Counted from the stretch's first letter, positions 28,531 through 38,057 are shown. The stretch: DNA of 64,000 bases from Scopulibacillus daqui (GCF_016908855.1 NZ_JAFBER010000007.1:62001-126000); one strand, 5' to 3'. Numbers and translations are program-made. Notes: generated by a model from the letters alone, not told the origin.

Positions 28531-28779
28531 TTATAAACCTTGGCCTTGAACACTTGGATCATTTGTCGCTGTACTGATCGGATTGTCAATACCGTCCATA
28601 TCGTTCACATTGCCTGAAACAAATTGTGTATTAGATATCCCTATAAAAAAGCCGTTCCCATAAGCACTTTTGCCGTAATAAGTCCACCCGGGCATGTTGC
28701 TCTCTCCAACCGAAACCGTTGAATTGCGGGCTTGTGAATTGACATTGATTGAACCAAAACTAAAATTTACAGCCATCAT
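28531..28779 (-). CDS. Single-unit GerPA/GerPF-like spore protein
   Basis: 82 residues with one unit: VNFSFGSINVNSQ, STVSVGE, GW, K-x2-YGNGFFIG and GNVNDMDGIDNP. The layout matches GerPF-type proteins (short, glycine/asparagine-rich, ending in D-x-D-x-ID). No signal peptide. ATGs at 28779 and 28776 both follow GAGGGGG. A CATAACATA box (28868-28860) fits the -10 of sigma-K promoters, but no convincing -35 was found. It lies between spoIVA and hbs, where B. subtilis, as I recall, has no such gene. Confidence 0.65.
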   Translation of the reverse strand: MMAVNFSFGSINVNSQARNSTVSVGESNMPGWTYYGKSAYGNGFFIGISNTQFVSGNVNDMDGIDNPISTATNDPSVQGQGL

Positions 28780-28942
28780 TTATAACCCCCTCGCAAGAAC
28801 GTTTCAGGAGAGTTAACACGATTTCTTATTCAGGCTCTTGTTTTTTACAGCTTCACAACTATGTTATGAGCTTATGGGTCCGTCCTGTGCATCACGATAA
28901 AGGCTGATACGCTTTTAATCAAGCTTTTATGCGCGCAACATA

Positions 28943-28968
28943 CAAAAAAGACCCTCAGCTGAGAGTCT
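28943..28968 (-). terminator. Terminator after spoIVA
   Basis: Arms 28949-28956 and 28961-28968 with one mismatch and a 4-base loop, followed by six T on the minus strand. Confidence 0.8.
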
Positions 28969-28984
28969 GTGGACAATGCAACAT

Positions 28985-30463
28985 TTATAATATTATTGCG
29001 ATCAGCCCGCCGGAACCTTCATTGATAATCCTTTCTAAAGTTTCCTTCAGTTTATATCTGGCATTTTCAGGCATTAGCGATAACTTCGCAGAAATCCCTT
29101 CCCGAACAATCGAATTTAGCGATCTGCCAAAGATATCAGAATTCCAAATCGACAGCGGATCATCTTCAAAATCCTGCATCAAATATCTGACAAGTTCTTC
29201 ACTTTGTTTCTCAGTTCCAATGATTGGCGCAAATTCAGATTCGACATCGACTTTGATCATATGGATGGAAGGCGCAACAGCTTTTAGACGTACACCGAAT
29301 CTTGAACCTTGACGAATAATTTCCGGTTCATCCAAGCTCATATCAGTTATCGCCGGCGCTGCAATGCCGTAGCCGGTTTGTTTAACCATCGTTAAGGCAT
29401 CGGCCACTTGGTCATATTCTCGCTTAGCATAGGCAAATTCTTGCATCAGCTGAAGCAAATGATCCTTTCCTCGTATTTCTACGCCAACGACTTCTTTCAA
29501 CACTTGATCATACAAGTCGTCAGGCGCATATAAATCAATTTCCGCTATGCCTTGCCCCATGTCAATACCCGAAAGCTGGGCATCATCAATAAATTCATAT
29601 TCATTAAAATACCCGACAACACGGTCAACGTCACGCAAACGCTTAATGTCTTTGACAGTGTTTTTGACCGCATCTTCATAGCTTTCTCTAAGCCAATGAT
29701 TTTCATGAAGCACCATAACCCAGCTTGGCAAATTAACATTAACCTCAAGGACTGGGAATTCATATAATGTTTCTCTTAAGACATTATTAATATCGTGTTC
29801 GGTCATATTTTCAACGCTTTGAGCCAACACTGGAATATCATATTTTTCCGCTAATTCTCTTCTCAGCGACTCTGTATCGGGATGATGAGGATGAGCGGAG
29901 TTAACAATCATAACAAACGGCTTTCCTACTTCTTTAAGTTCTTCAACAACCCTTTCCTCAGCTTCCAAGTAATCTTGACGAGAAATTTCACCGATTGATC
30001 CGTCTGTTGTTACAACAATTCCCAGTGTTGAGTGTTCTTGAATAACCTTTCTTGTTCCAATTTCAGCAGCTTCTTGAAAAGGGATCGGTTCGTCATACCA
30101 TGGCGTATGAACCATGCGCGGACCGTTTTCATCTTCAAAGCCTTTGGCTCCAGCGACCGCATAGCCAACGCAGTCTACAAGACGTATATTGACTTCAAGG
30201 CCTTCATCAACCTTGACGGCAACAGCATTATTCGGAACAAATTTCGGCTCTGTTGTCATAATTTGTTTTCCTGCGCCGCTTTGCGGCAATTCATCCTGCG
30301 CCCGGGCGCGCTCTGCTTCATTTTCTATATTGGGCAAAACAACAAGCTCCATAAACTTTTTAATAAAAGTTGATTTACCGGTACGGACTGCCCCAACAAC
30401 GCCAAGGTAGATATCCCCCCCTGTTCTTTCGGCGATATCTTTAAAAATATCGACTCTTTCCAA
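28985..30463 (-). CDS. spoIVA: Stage IV sporulation protein A (coat morphogenetic ATPase)
   Basis: Forms the basement layer of the spore coat on the outer forespore membrane and polymerises on ATP hydrolysis. 492 residues, the same as B. subtilis as I recall. Walker A is in VVGAVRTGKSTF near residue 24; TTEPKFVPN and DCVGY follow; the C-terminus ERIINEGSGGLIAIIL is the conserved anchoring end. The TTG at 30463 (MERVDIFKD) sits 8 bases after GGGAGGG, matching the family start. Confidence 0.98.
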   Translation of the reverse strand: MERVDIFKDIAERTGGDIYLGVVGAVRTGKSTFIKKFMELVVLPNIENEAERARAQDELPQSGAGKQIMTTEPKFVPNNAVAVKVDEGLEVNIRLVDCVGYAVAGAKGFEDENGPRMVHTPWYDEPIPFQEAAEIGTRKVIQEHSTLGIVVTTDGSIGEISRQDYLEAEERVVEELKEVGKPFVMIVNSAHPHHPDTESLRRELAEKYDIPVLAQSVENMTEHDINNVLRETLYEFPVLEVNVNLPSWVMVLHENHWLRESYEDAVKNTVKDIKRLRDVDRVVGYFNEYEFIDDAQLSGIDMGQGIAEIDLYAPDDLYDQVLKEVVGVEIRGKDHLLQLMQEFAYAKREYDQVADALTMVKQTGYGIAAPAITDMSLDEPEIIRQGSRFGVRLKAVAPSIHMIKVDVESEFAPIIGTEKQSEELVRYLMQDFEDDPLSIWNSDIFGRSLNSIVREGISAKLSLMPENARYKLKETLERIINEGSGGLIAIIL

Positions 30464-30591
30464 ATTAAACACCCTCCCGATCTCCAATTTCAATCATTGA
30501 CGTTATTCAATACTATATAACTATGACTTTGTCCATTAAATATGCCAACTAAACTTCAATTTCTTTGATCTAAAACCATCCTGAAGAAAAT

Positions 30592-30626
30592 AAAAAACCT
30601 CTCTCATATAAGTATTGTAAGAGAGG
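30592..30626 (-). terminator. Terminator after yphF
   Basis: CCTCTCT (30598-30604) with AGAGAGG (30620-30626), 15-base loop, then six T on the minus strand. Confidence 0.75.
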
Positions 30627-30637
30627 GCATTTGATGA

Positions 30638-31351
30638 CTACTTTACTAAAAAAACAATACGGTTATTTTTTACGGTATACGGCAAGGATTTCACAGGAAC
30701 ATACAATGAATGTTTGGCTAACAGTTCGCGCAAGTCTTCTCCTTCATGAACATCGTTTTTATATTTTTTATAAGCGCGTTTGATATCGGGCAAATAATTG
30801 ATATAGACATGCGAATGATTATCCATAATAAACCCCAACGGCTTTCCGCTGTATGGACTGGTCACTGTCGGCGGTTTTGTGTAACCGAGATCCTTAAAGT
30901 CAATTTTATATCTTTTTTCCGTAATGACGCCGCCAAGGGGAGAGTAACCCTTATTGTACCGGTAATCTTGAATTTGCTGTTCTATTTCTTGAACTTTATT
31001 AACCAAGGTCAAGTCAAATACTTTAACCTGTGGATTTTTCTCTGGATGAATGAGAACATATTCGAAATAACCGCCTTTGGAATACGCATTGGACGGCGGC
31101 TCAGACATGTATTCGGGGACTAAACGTTTAAAATCGATCCTGTATTTTTCATATATTGGCGTGTGTTCGCTGCTGTTCAAAATCGGCAGAACACCCGTAT
31201 CTTTTTTATAATCTAAGACGGCGCTCTGCACCTCATCAAGCTGCGATTGATAAGCTATGTGGCTTTGCGAAGCTTCCAATTCTTGCCCCATACATCCCGA
31301 AAGCGCAACAACAATCAATAAGCTGTAAATGATGCCGAAACAATAACGCAT
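30638..31351 (-). CDS. yphF: Lipoprotein YphF
   Basis: 237 residues. Lipoprotein signal with lipobox LSGC (Cys at about residue 20), then a soluble domain of two similar halves (Y-x-IDFK near residues 70 and 150). Function unknown; relatives lie next to spoIVA in Bacillus, which suggests a sporulation link. It probably forms a transcript with yphE upstream. Confidence 0.8.
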   Translation of the reverse strand: MRYCFGIIYSLLIVVALSGCMGQELEASQSHIAYQSQLDEVQSAVLDYKKDTGVLPILNSSEHTPIYEKYRIDFKRLVPEYMSEPPSNAYSKGGYFEYVLIHPEKNPQVKVFDLTLVNKVQEIEQQIQDYRYNKGYSPLGGVITEKRYKIDFKDLGYTKPPTVTSPYSGKPLGFIMDNHSHVYINYLPDIKRAYKKYKNDVHEGEDLRELLAKHSLYVPVKSLPYTVKNNRIVFLVK

Positions 31352-31385
31352 GTACAGTCACCCTTTATGTATTGTTCAATTTCAG

Positions 31386-31577
31386 CTATGTTATCATAAC
31401 AAGTAACATTAAGAGCCCGCCGATAATAAAAATAAAATACGAAAAAAAAGATAAGGCAAATCTAAAGATCCCCTTCAATTTACAGCGGCTTAACATGATT
31501 AAAAGGGCAGCGGCAATCATTAAACCCATCGCAATAAATGATATCCACATCTGAATGAAACCTGGGCTCACTCTCAT
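31386..31577 (-). CDS. yphE: Small membrane protein YphE (DUF2768)
   Basis: 63 residues with two hydrophobic segments (about 8-29 and 38-62) separated by a basic loop SRCKLKG. Function unknown. Start either the ATG at 31577 or the GTG at 31571; AGGAGGG lies 6 bases before the GTG, which may be the real start. Position between gpsA and yphF is as in relatives. Confidence 0.75.
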   Translation of the reverse strand: MRVSPGFIQMWISFIAMGLMIAAALLIMLSRCKLKGIFRFALSFFSYFIFIIGGLLMLLVMIT

Positions 31578-31631
31578 CCCTCCTCCCTTGTATTATAACA
31601 CAATACTATCAATTTAAATATTTCTGAACAT

Positions 31632-31662
31632 AAAAAACAGAAGGAAGCACTGCTTCCTTCTG
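31632..31662 (-). terminator. Terminator after spoVIF
   Basis: 11-bp perfect stem (31638-31648 with 31652-31662, 3-base loop) followed by six T on the minus strand. Confidence 0.85.
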
Positions 31663-31770
31663 AGTGACTAAACCCTTCCGTACATCGACAGCCCTTCCTG
31701 AATTGATTGTGTATTCAATATACCGTATGCCATAAGACAATAGATTGTCTCTGACTATGGCCTAGTTTTT

Positions 31771-32031
31771 TTACTTTTGATCAAACATTTTTGACAAGGA
31801 AGAAAAATTCATAGGAATATTATTATTCACGATCGCCTTAACAATGGCATCTTCCTTTTGCTTCGGAACAGATACATTTGCTAATCTAGCTACTCGATGA
31901 ACAAGTTGTCTCACCGTTTGTTCATCTTGAAAATTGGCATTGGCAACTGAATTAGCAAGCGCAAAGATATCTTCTTTTTTTACATTTGTTTTCTTTTCAA
32001 TTTGATCAAAAAAAGGATTGTTCGGATCCAA
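31771..32031 (-). CDS. spoVIF: Stage VI sporulation protein F
   Basis: 86-residue helical protein of the SpoVIF (YjcC) family, needed in B. subtilis for late coat assembly through GerR/SigK-dependent genes. FFDQIEKKTNVKKEDIFALA, NANFQDEQTVRQLVHRVA and KEDAIVKAIVNNNIP match the family. The start is TTG at 32031 after AAGGAGGA. In B. subtilis, as I recall, the gene is elsewhere; here it joins the spoIVA neighbourhood. Confidence 0.85.
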   Translation of the reverse strand: MDPNNPFFDQIEKKTNVKKEDIFALANSVANANFQDEQTVRQLVHRVARLANVSVPKQKEDAIVKAIVNNNIPMNFSSLSKMFDQK

Positions 32032-32110
32032 TGAAAGTCCTCCTTTTCCCTGCTTTCATGACATTATATGCGAGGAGCCTTTCATTGTGCGCCAAACGGT
32101 AAGGCTGGCC

Positions 32111-33169
32111 TTAAAAAGGGCTGTCTTCCTTCTCCATCCTTTGCATTAATATATCGGATAATTCACCGATTTCATGAGTCTTGACTCTGCCCATCAGTTC
32201 ATCAACTGCTTTTTTGGCAGGCTTATCGTTGAATAGCAACTCATATATTGCCTTTGTAATCGGCATGTCAACCTCTTCTTTTTCTGAGAGATAATAAGCC
32301 GCTTCAGTCGTTCTAACTCCTTCGACAACCATACCCATTTCATCCAGTATTTGATTTAAATCATAGCCTTTGCCAAGGAGGTTTCCTGCACGCCAGTTTC
32401 TGCTGTGAACGCTTGTACAGGTGACTATTAAATCCCCCATGCCTGCAAGACCTGTAAAAGTTAATGGATGAGCGCCCATTTTTGTGCCTAAACGGGTGAT
32501 TTCAGCCAAACCTCGGGTAATCAGTGCAGCTTTAGCATTATCTCCGTAATTAAGACCGTCGGAAATGCCTGCACCTAATGCAATAATATTTTTCAGTGCA
32601 CCGCCGATTTCAACCCCTATGACATCATGATTGGTATAGACCCGGAAATTTTGGTTGATAAACATATCTTGGACCTTTCGGGCGGCGTCCTTATCATATG
32701 ATGCTACTGTTACCGTCGTTGGCTGCTTGTGGCAAACTTCTTCGGCATGACTCGGGCCTGATAATACAGCAACAGCTTTTCTAAGGTTTTCCGGGATTTC
32801 TTCTTCGATGATTTCGGATACTCGTTTTGATGTGCGCGGCTCTATCCCTTTTGTACCGTGAATAAATAACACAGGCTTCTTCAGGAAAGGCTTTACCTGG
32901 CTTAATACATCGCGAATCGCCTTAGTCGGCGTAACAACTAAGATCGTATCGACATCCCGAACCGCTTCTCCTATATCGGCTGTGCCTTTAATATTTTCCG
33001 GCAAAGCAATATCAGGCAAATAGCGTGCATTCGTATGGCGTTGATTAATTTCGTCGATCTGTTCCTGTCTTCTCGCCCAAAGGTTAATATTATATCCATT
33101 ATCAGCAAGAACGATTGCCAACGCTGTTCCCCAGCTTCCCGCTCCAAGCACTGCTAATTTGTCCATCAA
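32111..33169 (-). CDS. gpsA: Glycerol-3-phosphate dehydrogenase [NAD(P)+]
   Basis: Makes sn-glycerol 3-phosphate from dihydroxyacetone phosphate for phospholipids. 352 residues. Rossmann GAGSWGTALA at residue 9, VLSGPSHAEEV, GALKNIIALGAGISDGL with the catalytic Lys, and LAGMGDLIVTC. Starts at 33169 and 33166 are equivalent. It directly follows plsY, which uses its product. Confidence 0.97.
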   Translation of the reverse strand: MMDKLAVLGAGSWGTALAIVLADNGYNINLWARRQEQIDEINQRHTNARYLPDIALPENIKGTADIGEAVRDVDTILVVTPTKAIRDVLSQVKPFLKKPVLFIHGTKGIEPRTSKRVSEIIEEEIPENLRKAVAVLSGPSHAEEVCHKQPTTVTVASYDKDAARKVQDMFINQNFRVYTNHDVIGVEIGGALKNIIALGAGISDGLNYGDNAKAALITRGLAEITRLGTKMGAHPLTFTGLAGMGDLIVTCTSVHSRNWRAGNLLGKGYDLNQILDEMGMVVEGVRTTEAAYYLSEKEEVDMPITKAIYELLFNDKPAKKAVDELMGRVKTHEIGELSDILMQRMEKEDSPF

Positions 33170-33210
33170 AATCCTCCTCTGATTTGTGCAAATATGATTG
33201 CGAAAGTTTT

Positions 33211-33804
33211 CTAGGCCCCTTTTTGGCCAAGTTTATTTTCTTCTCCGCGAATTAATCGTTTAATATTAGTTCTGTGCTGCCAAACAGCAAGTAAAGCAAT
33301 AAGAGCATCTACATATATGTAACTTAATGGTAAGTTTTTGAACCACCAAGAAATAATCGGTGTTAAGATTATAAGGATAAGGGAACCTAATGAAACAAAT
33401 CTCGTGATTAAAATAACAGCAATAGCAACGATTCCCGCAATCAGTGTCGGAAGAAAAGATAGCATGGCAAATACGCCAATAGTGGTTGCCACACCCTTTC
33501 CGCCTTTAAATCCAAAAAAGACAGGGAAATTATGTCCGATAATAGCAAATAACCCGGTAACAGCTACTGCCCAAGGGTCTAAATGCATCGCTTTTGCCAG
33601 CAATATAGCGATGACCCCCTTAAGCACATCAAGCAGCAATACACATATTGCCGGCCCGACCCCCAAAACGCGAAGCGTATTTGTTGCACCGGCATTACCG
33701 CTTCCATATTTGCGGATATCGACTTTTTTTATTTTTTTAGTCATCAGGTAACTGAAGCTGATAGACCCAATCAGGTAGGCAATAATAAATGATAATATAA
33801 ACAT
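33211..33804 (-). CDS. plsY: Acyl-phosphate:glycerol-3-phosphate acyltransferase
   Basis: Membrane acyltransferase that puts the first acyl chain on glycerol 3-phosphate. 197 residues, about five membrane segments. YLIGSISFSYL, GSGNAGATNTLR (active-site loop) and GHNFPVFFGFKGGKGVATTIG are the three family motifs. It lies between der and gpsA, so substrate supply and use are adjacent; in B. subtilis, as I recall, plsY is elsewhere. Confidence 0.95.
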   Translation of the reverse strand: MFILSFIIAYLIGSISFSYLMTKKIKKVDIRKYGSGNAGATNTLRVLGVGPAICVLLLDVLKGVIAILLAKAMHLDPWAVAVTGLFAIIGHNFPVFFGFKGGKGVATTIGVFAMLSFLPTLIAGIVAIAVILITRFVSLGSLILIILTPIISWWFKNLPLSYIYVDALIALLAVWQHRTNIKRLIRGEENKLGQKGA

Positions 33805-33822
33805 AATACCCCCCTAGACCTC

Positions 33823-35139
33823 CTATTTATCATGCTTTTTTCGAGTTAAGATCTTAATTGGCGTGCCGACGAAGCCAAAAGTGTCTCTTATTTTATTTTC
33901 TAAATATCGTTCATATGAAAAATGAAGCAATTCAGGATCATTAACAAACAAAACAAATGTCGGCGGTTTCACCCCAACTTGGGTCGCATAATAAATTTTT
34001 AGCCGTTTGCCCTTATCTGAAGGCGGAGGCGTCATCGCAGTTGCATCCATAATAACATCATTTAAGAGACTCGTTTGCACTCTTAAGCTGTGATTTTCTG
34101 AAACTGTCCGGATCATTGGCAGTAAGTGATGAAGCCTTTGTTTGGTCAAGGCAGACAGAAAAACTATCGGTGCATAATCAAGGAATTGAAAATGGTCACG
34201 GATTTTTCGTTTGAAATTTTCCATTGTTTTATTATCTTTTTTTACGATATCCCATTTATTTACAATAATAATGATGGCTCTTCCGGCTTGATGAGCATAG
34301 CCGGCAATTTTTTTATCTTGCTCAATAATCCCTTCTTCGCCATTGATTACAACAAGGACAACATCTGAGCCTTCAATGGCTTTTTGAGCCCTGAGAACAC
34401 TGTATTTTTCCGTTTTTTCATAAACTTTGCCGCGCTTTCTAATACCGGCCGTGTCAATGATAACATAGTTTTGGCCCTCTCTTGTGAAAGGCGTATCAAC
34501 AGCATCTCTCGTCGTTCCGGCTATATCGCTGACAATGACGCGATCTTTGCCTAGAATGGCATTAACAAGAGAGGACTTTCCTACATTTGGCCTTCCGATA
34601 ATTGAAAATTTAATGGTTGTTTCATCATAGTCATCTTCTTTGTTTTTTGGAAAGTGAGCCACAACCTCATCCAATAAATCGCCTAAACCGCGGCCATGAG
34701 CACCGGATATAGCAATCGGCTCGCCAAAGCCTAATGAATAAAAGTCATAAAGATTCATTTCTTGTTTAAAATCGTCAATCTTGTTCACACCAAGCACAAC
34801 AGGCTTCTTTGATCGATATAATAGACTTGCCACTTCTTCATCGGCACCTGTTAAACCGTCTTTGCCGTCAACGATAAACAAAATAACATCCGCCTCATCA
34901 ATGGCGATATGCGCTTGTTCGCGCATTTGCACTAGAAGCGGTTCATCACCTAATTCAATGCCGCCTGTATCTATAATATTAAAATGATGATTTAACCATT
35001 CTCCAGCTCCGTAAATACGATCTCTCGTCACGCCGGGAATATCCTCCACAATAGCTACACGTTCACCTACAATCCGATTAAAAATTGTAGACTTTCCCAC
35101 ATTCGGTCTGCCGACAATGGCTACAACTGGTTTTGCCAT
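33823..35139 (-). CDS. der: Ribosome biogenesis GTPase Der (EngA)
   Basis: Double-GTPase factor for 50S subunit maturation. 438 residues. G domain 1: [27 protein letters not shown] domain 2 from about residue 175: [28 protein letters not shown]-terminal KH-like domain ends [14 protein letters not shown]. Confidence 0.98.
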   Translation of the reverse strand: MAKPVVAIVGRPNVGKSTIFNRIVGERVAIVEDIPGVTRDRIYGAGEWLNHHFNIIDTGGIELGDEPLLVQMREQAHIAIDEADVILFIVDGKDGLTGADEEVASLLYRSKKPVVLGVNKIDDFKQEMNLYDFYSLGFGEPIAISGAHGRGLGDLLDEVVAHFPKNKEDDYDETTIKFSIIGRPNVGKSSLVNAILGKDRVIVSDIAGTTRDAVDTPFTREGQNYVIIDTAGIRKRGKVYEKTEKYSVLRAQKAIEGSDVVLVVINGEEGIIEQDKKIAGYAHQAGRAIIIIVNKWDIVKKDNKTMENFKRKIRDHFQFLDYAPIVFLSALTKQRLHHLLPMIRTVSENHSLRVQTSLLNDVIMDATAMTPPPSDKGKRLKIYYATQVGVKPPTFVLFVNDPELLHFSYERYLENKIRDTFGFVGTPIKILTRKKHDK

Positions 35140-35251
35140 ACTTGCACATCCTTTGTTCTAGAAGTTAAAGATTAGAGATCATGTATTCATAAACATTTAT
35201 GTAATAGGACCGTTTTAAACGCTAACAGAATGTTCTTTCCTTAGCTTTATC

Positions 35252-35280
35252 ATCTTACCAAAAAAGTATTAGACACTCAA
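35252..35280 (-). promoter_or_regulatory. Sigma-A promoter for der-plsY-gpsA
   Basis: TTGAGT (35280-35275) and TAAGAT (35257-35252) on the minus strand, 17 bases apart, 113 bases before der. A GC hairpin at 35343-35364 (7-bp stem) may end the upstream gene; the rest of 35140-35417 shows nothing else. Confidence 0.55.
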
Positions 35281-35417
35281 TCTATTTTAAGGAAAACAAC
35301 TGCAGTTATATTGGCGGCCGAGAAGATGCTCATGCTTTTTAAGGCGCATTTGAACGGATGCGCCAATGATGAGTGATGAAGTTTTGTTCCCTCTTTCTCT
35401 TGGGAGCTCGCAGCAGT

Positions 35418-36014
35418 TTATTTTTCAATTCGCCCAATAGAAGATCTATTTAATGTTTGATATAACTGATGGCTGATTCTATGTATAAAATGCCAGCTGA
35501 TTGTTAAAAAAGTCAAAAAAGCTAATCTGTCAAGAAATGGATAGTCGCCAATGATAAAGTCTTTCGGGGACAGCACAATACTCATGACCCATTCTGCCTG
35601 GCAGAAGCCGATAATGATGACTGCAAGGCGTATTTTAAAGGGCTTTACAAGCAGCTGAACAACCAAAAATATCGCCGCAAAAAACAGCCATTGGTTAATC
35701 TTCAAAAGAATTGCCGGTTCATACAAGGTGTATTTGGTATAAACAATATAAAGCATCATGACAAACAAATGCACAATGATATAATAGCCTAATTTCAAAT
35801 AAGAAGATCTTCTCAGCAATCCTAAGCCAACGGCAAAGAATAAGATATAAGCAGCATTTATTTTAATCATATTAACATGTATAAAAGCTCCCGAAAAAAT
35901 GATGGCTATTAAACAAGCAAAACTGGCCCAAAACCTTAACGGCCGATATCCCATTATAAAAGTCGTCCAAACCCATATTCCCCACATCACCCAATAGAAC
36001 ACAATGCCATCCAT
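35418..36014 (-). CDS. Polytopic membrane protein, YphA-like
   Basis: 198 residues with about seven hydrophobic segments and few charged loops; no catalytic motif. Start at the ATG 36014 (MDGIVFYWVMWGIW) with AGGTGAT upstream; the frame runs open to 36065. It sits between the S1-domain gene and der, the place of yphA in B. subtilis, so it is probably that protein. The identity is positional and by topology only. Confidence 0.6.
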   Translation of the reverse strand: MDGIVFYWVMWGIWVWTTFIMGYRPLRFWASFACLIAIIFSGAFIHVNMIKINAAYILFFAVGLGLLRRSSYLKLGYYIIVHLFVMMLYIVYTKYTLYEPAILLKINQWLFFAAIFLVVQLLVKPFKIRLAVIIIGFCQAEWVMSIVLSPKDFIIGDYPFLDRLAFLTFLTISWHFIHRISHQLYQTLNRSSIGRIEK

Positions 36015-36060
36015 AATTATCACCTCATATTCATTATGGAAGCATTGACTGAAAATTAAA

Positions 36061-36100
36061 CACATAAAAAAAGCGCTCCGGAAGGAACGCTTTTTATGTG
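36061..36100 (-). terminator. Terminator after ypfD
   Basis: Long stem with arms CACATAAAAA and TTTTTATGTG outside AGCG/CGCT and TCC/GGA. T run on the minus strand. Confidence 0.8.
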
Positions 36101-36110
36101 TTTAGTTATT

Positions 36111-37259
36111 TTATTTATATTTCTTAAGCTGGTCGCCTATCATGTCACCAAGTGAAAATCCTGTGTTATTGTCATCGTGCTGCTCTTTCATATGGTCGGT
36201 TTGTACTTGTTTCGGCTCTTCCTCTAATTCACGAATGCTTAGGGAAACGCGTTTTTCGTCAAAATTAACGTCAAGAACCTTTACTTTAACTGTTTTACCT
36301 TCAGTTAACACTTCACCAGGCGTACCGATATGACGGCGGGATATTTCCGAAATATGAACCAAGCCTTCCACACCTGGAAATAATTCAATAAATGCACCGA
36401 ACGGCACTAATCTTTTCACAGTACCTTCCAATACATCTCCAGCCTTGATTCTGCCTTTCGCTTCTTCCCATGGACCCGGCTGCGTCTCTTTAATAGATAA
36501 TGAAATCCTTTCATTATCAGTATCAACTGAAAGAACTTTAACTTTAACTGTATCGCCTTCGGAAACAACTTCCTGCGGTGTTTCAACACGGTGATGAGCC
36601 AGCTGGGAAATATGGACAAGACCATCCACACCGCCGATATCAACGAATGCGCCGAAATCAGTAATTCGCTGAACCGTTCCTTCTAAAACATTGCCAGGTT
36701 TAATTTCGCTCAGCGTTTTTTGTTTGGCAAGCGCCGCTTCTTCGTCCAAGACCGCACGATGCGATAAAATAACCTTGCGTTTTTCTCGATCAAGTTCTAC
36801 AATTTTCACGTCAAGCTTTTTACCTTTGTACTCGCTGAAATCTTCAACAAAATGCCGTTCAACAAGGGAAGCTGGGATAAAACCGCGAACGCCTAAATCA
36901 ACAACAAGCCCGCCTTTAACCACATCGGCAATTTCAACTGAAAACGTTGTCTTTTCATTGTATTTCGCCTCAAGATCTTCCCATGCTTTATCTGCATCAA
37001 CTTCCTTTTTGGAGAGGACGAGTTCATCATCAGATAATTTAGTCACTTTAACCTCGACGTCATCCCCAGCGGAAAGAATGTCGCTGACTTTCTCAACATG
37101 CAAGCTGGATAATTCACTAATAGGCAGGATACCCTCCATTTTATATCCTACATCAACCAAAGCATGCTTTTCCTCTACTTTGGTAATTTTCCCTTTAACG
37201 ATATCGCCGATTGATAATGCATCAAATGTTGCCATTTCATTATTCATGTCTTCAACCAT
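36111..37259 (-). CDS. ypfD: S1-domain RNA-binding protein YpfD (S1 homologue)
   Basis: 382 residues with four S1 domains (about 15-90, 105-170, 190-260, 275-345), each with a V-x2-G-x-I/F/L-V-D-x-G-type core (VQRITDFGAFVDIGGVDGLVHIS). The C-terminal 35 residues are acidic and polar. It is shorter than true six-domain S1, and the family is not essential in B. subtilis. AAAGGAGGTCA precedes the ATG at 37259. Confidence 0.93.
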   Translation of the reverse strand: MVEDMNNEMATFDALSIGDIVKGKITKVEEKHALVDVGYKMEGILPISELSSLHVEKVSDILSAGDDVEVKVTKLSDDELVLSKKEVDADKAWEDLEAKYNEKTTFSVEIADVVKGGLVVDLGVRGFIPASLVERHFVEDFSEYKGKKLDVKIVELDREKRKVILSHRAVLDEEAALAKQKTLSEIKPGNVLEGTVQRITDFGAFVDIGGVDGLVHISQLAHHRVETPQEVVSEGDTVKVKVLSVDTDNERISLSIKETQPGPWEEAKGRIKAGDVLEGTVKRLVPFGAFIELFPGVEGLVHISEISRRHIGTPGEVLTEGKTVKVKVLDVNFDEKRVSLSIRELEEEPKQVQTDHMKEQHDDNNTGFSLGDMIGDQLKKYK

Positions 37260-37403
37260 TGACAGTGACCTCCTTTAATTGAAACACAAAAACATAAAAA
37301 TGCCTTTATTTTAACATCTTACAAATATCTTCATTTGTCAAGTAGTATGATATATAAAGTCTTAAATCGGTTAATGATCATTTATGGAGTGACCTTTAGC
37401 AGA

Positions 37404-37440
37404 AAAGCTGCATCAGCATATTTAAGCTTCTTGCAGCTTT
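37404..37440 (-). terminator. Terminator after plsC
   Basis: AAAGCTGCA (37404-37412) with TGCAGCTTT (37432-37440), 9 bp with a 19-base loop, T run short on the minus strand. Confidence 0.65.
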
Positions 37441-37472
37441 ACGCCGAGACGGGGATTTCTCCTTAATGCCGT

Positions 37473-38057
37473 CTATGATTTATGTTGGTCAATTAATGCT
37501 TGAATATGTGTCATGATTATCTCAGTTGCTTCAGCAGGTTTTGCTTTTCTTGACTTTAATTCAGAAAAGTCTATCGGCTCGCCAAAAACAACTTTAATAG
37601 GTTTAAAGAGTTTATACGATCCTATAATGGCGCAAGGTACGACATGCGCATTCGTTCGCAATGCAAAAAAACCGGCTCCCGACAGGCCTTTTTTTAACTG
37701 ATCAGTCTTATTTCTCGTCCCCTCTGGGAAAATCGTCATAGTTTTCCCTTCTTCAAGCAGCTTCATTGTCATCTTAAAAGCTTGCCGGTCTGAATGTCCT
37801 CTTTTTACTGGTATCGCATTGAGTCTAGTAATTAATTGTTTTAACAAAGGAATTTTAAATAATTCAGCTTTTGCCATAAAGCTTAACTCGCGCGGACAAG
37901 CACAGCCTATCATAGGCGGGTCGAAATTAGATAAATGGTTGCTGCAAAGCAAAACGCCGCCGTCTTTTGGAACATTTTCTTCTCCAATGACTTTATAGCG
38001 AAAGAAAAGCTTGAAAAGGCCTGAAACAATAGGCTTTCCAAAGGAATAAAGACTCAC
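37473..38057 (-). CDS. plsC: 1-acyl-sn-glycerol-3-phosphate acyltransferase
   Basis: Adds the second acyl chain to make phosphatidic acid. 194 residues. The HX4D motif is in [11 protein letters not shown] near residue 40, and [21 protein letters not shown] near residue 113 binds the glycerol phosphate. The start overlaps the end of cmk by 4 bases. Together with gpsA and plsY it gives the window the whole route from DHAP to phosphatidate apart from acyl supply. Confidence 0.94.
   Translation of the reverse strand: MSLYSFGKPIVSGLFKLFFRYKVIGEENVPKDGGVLLCSNHLSNFDPPMIGCACPRELSFMAKAELFKIPLLKQLITRLNAIPVKRGHSDRQAFKMTMKLLEEGKTMTIFPEGTRNKTDQLKKGLSGAGFFALRTNAHVVPCAIIGSYKLFKPIKVVFGEPIDFSELKSRKAKPAEATEIIMTHIQALIDQHKS

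Noticed and set aside
28929-29312. Plus-strand reading frame opposite the end of spoIVA
   Set aside because: It is antisense to the strongly conserved spoIVA C-terminus and has no ribosome site or similarity.
36111-37259. Ribosomal protein S1 (rpsA) proper
   Set aside because: Only four S1 domains and 382 residues; the Bacillus YpfD family fits better.
36691-37278. Serine-rich plus-strand reading frame of 195 codons opposite ypfD
   Set aside because: It mirrors the codons of the S1-domain gene; composition and position show it is a shadow frame.
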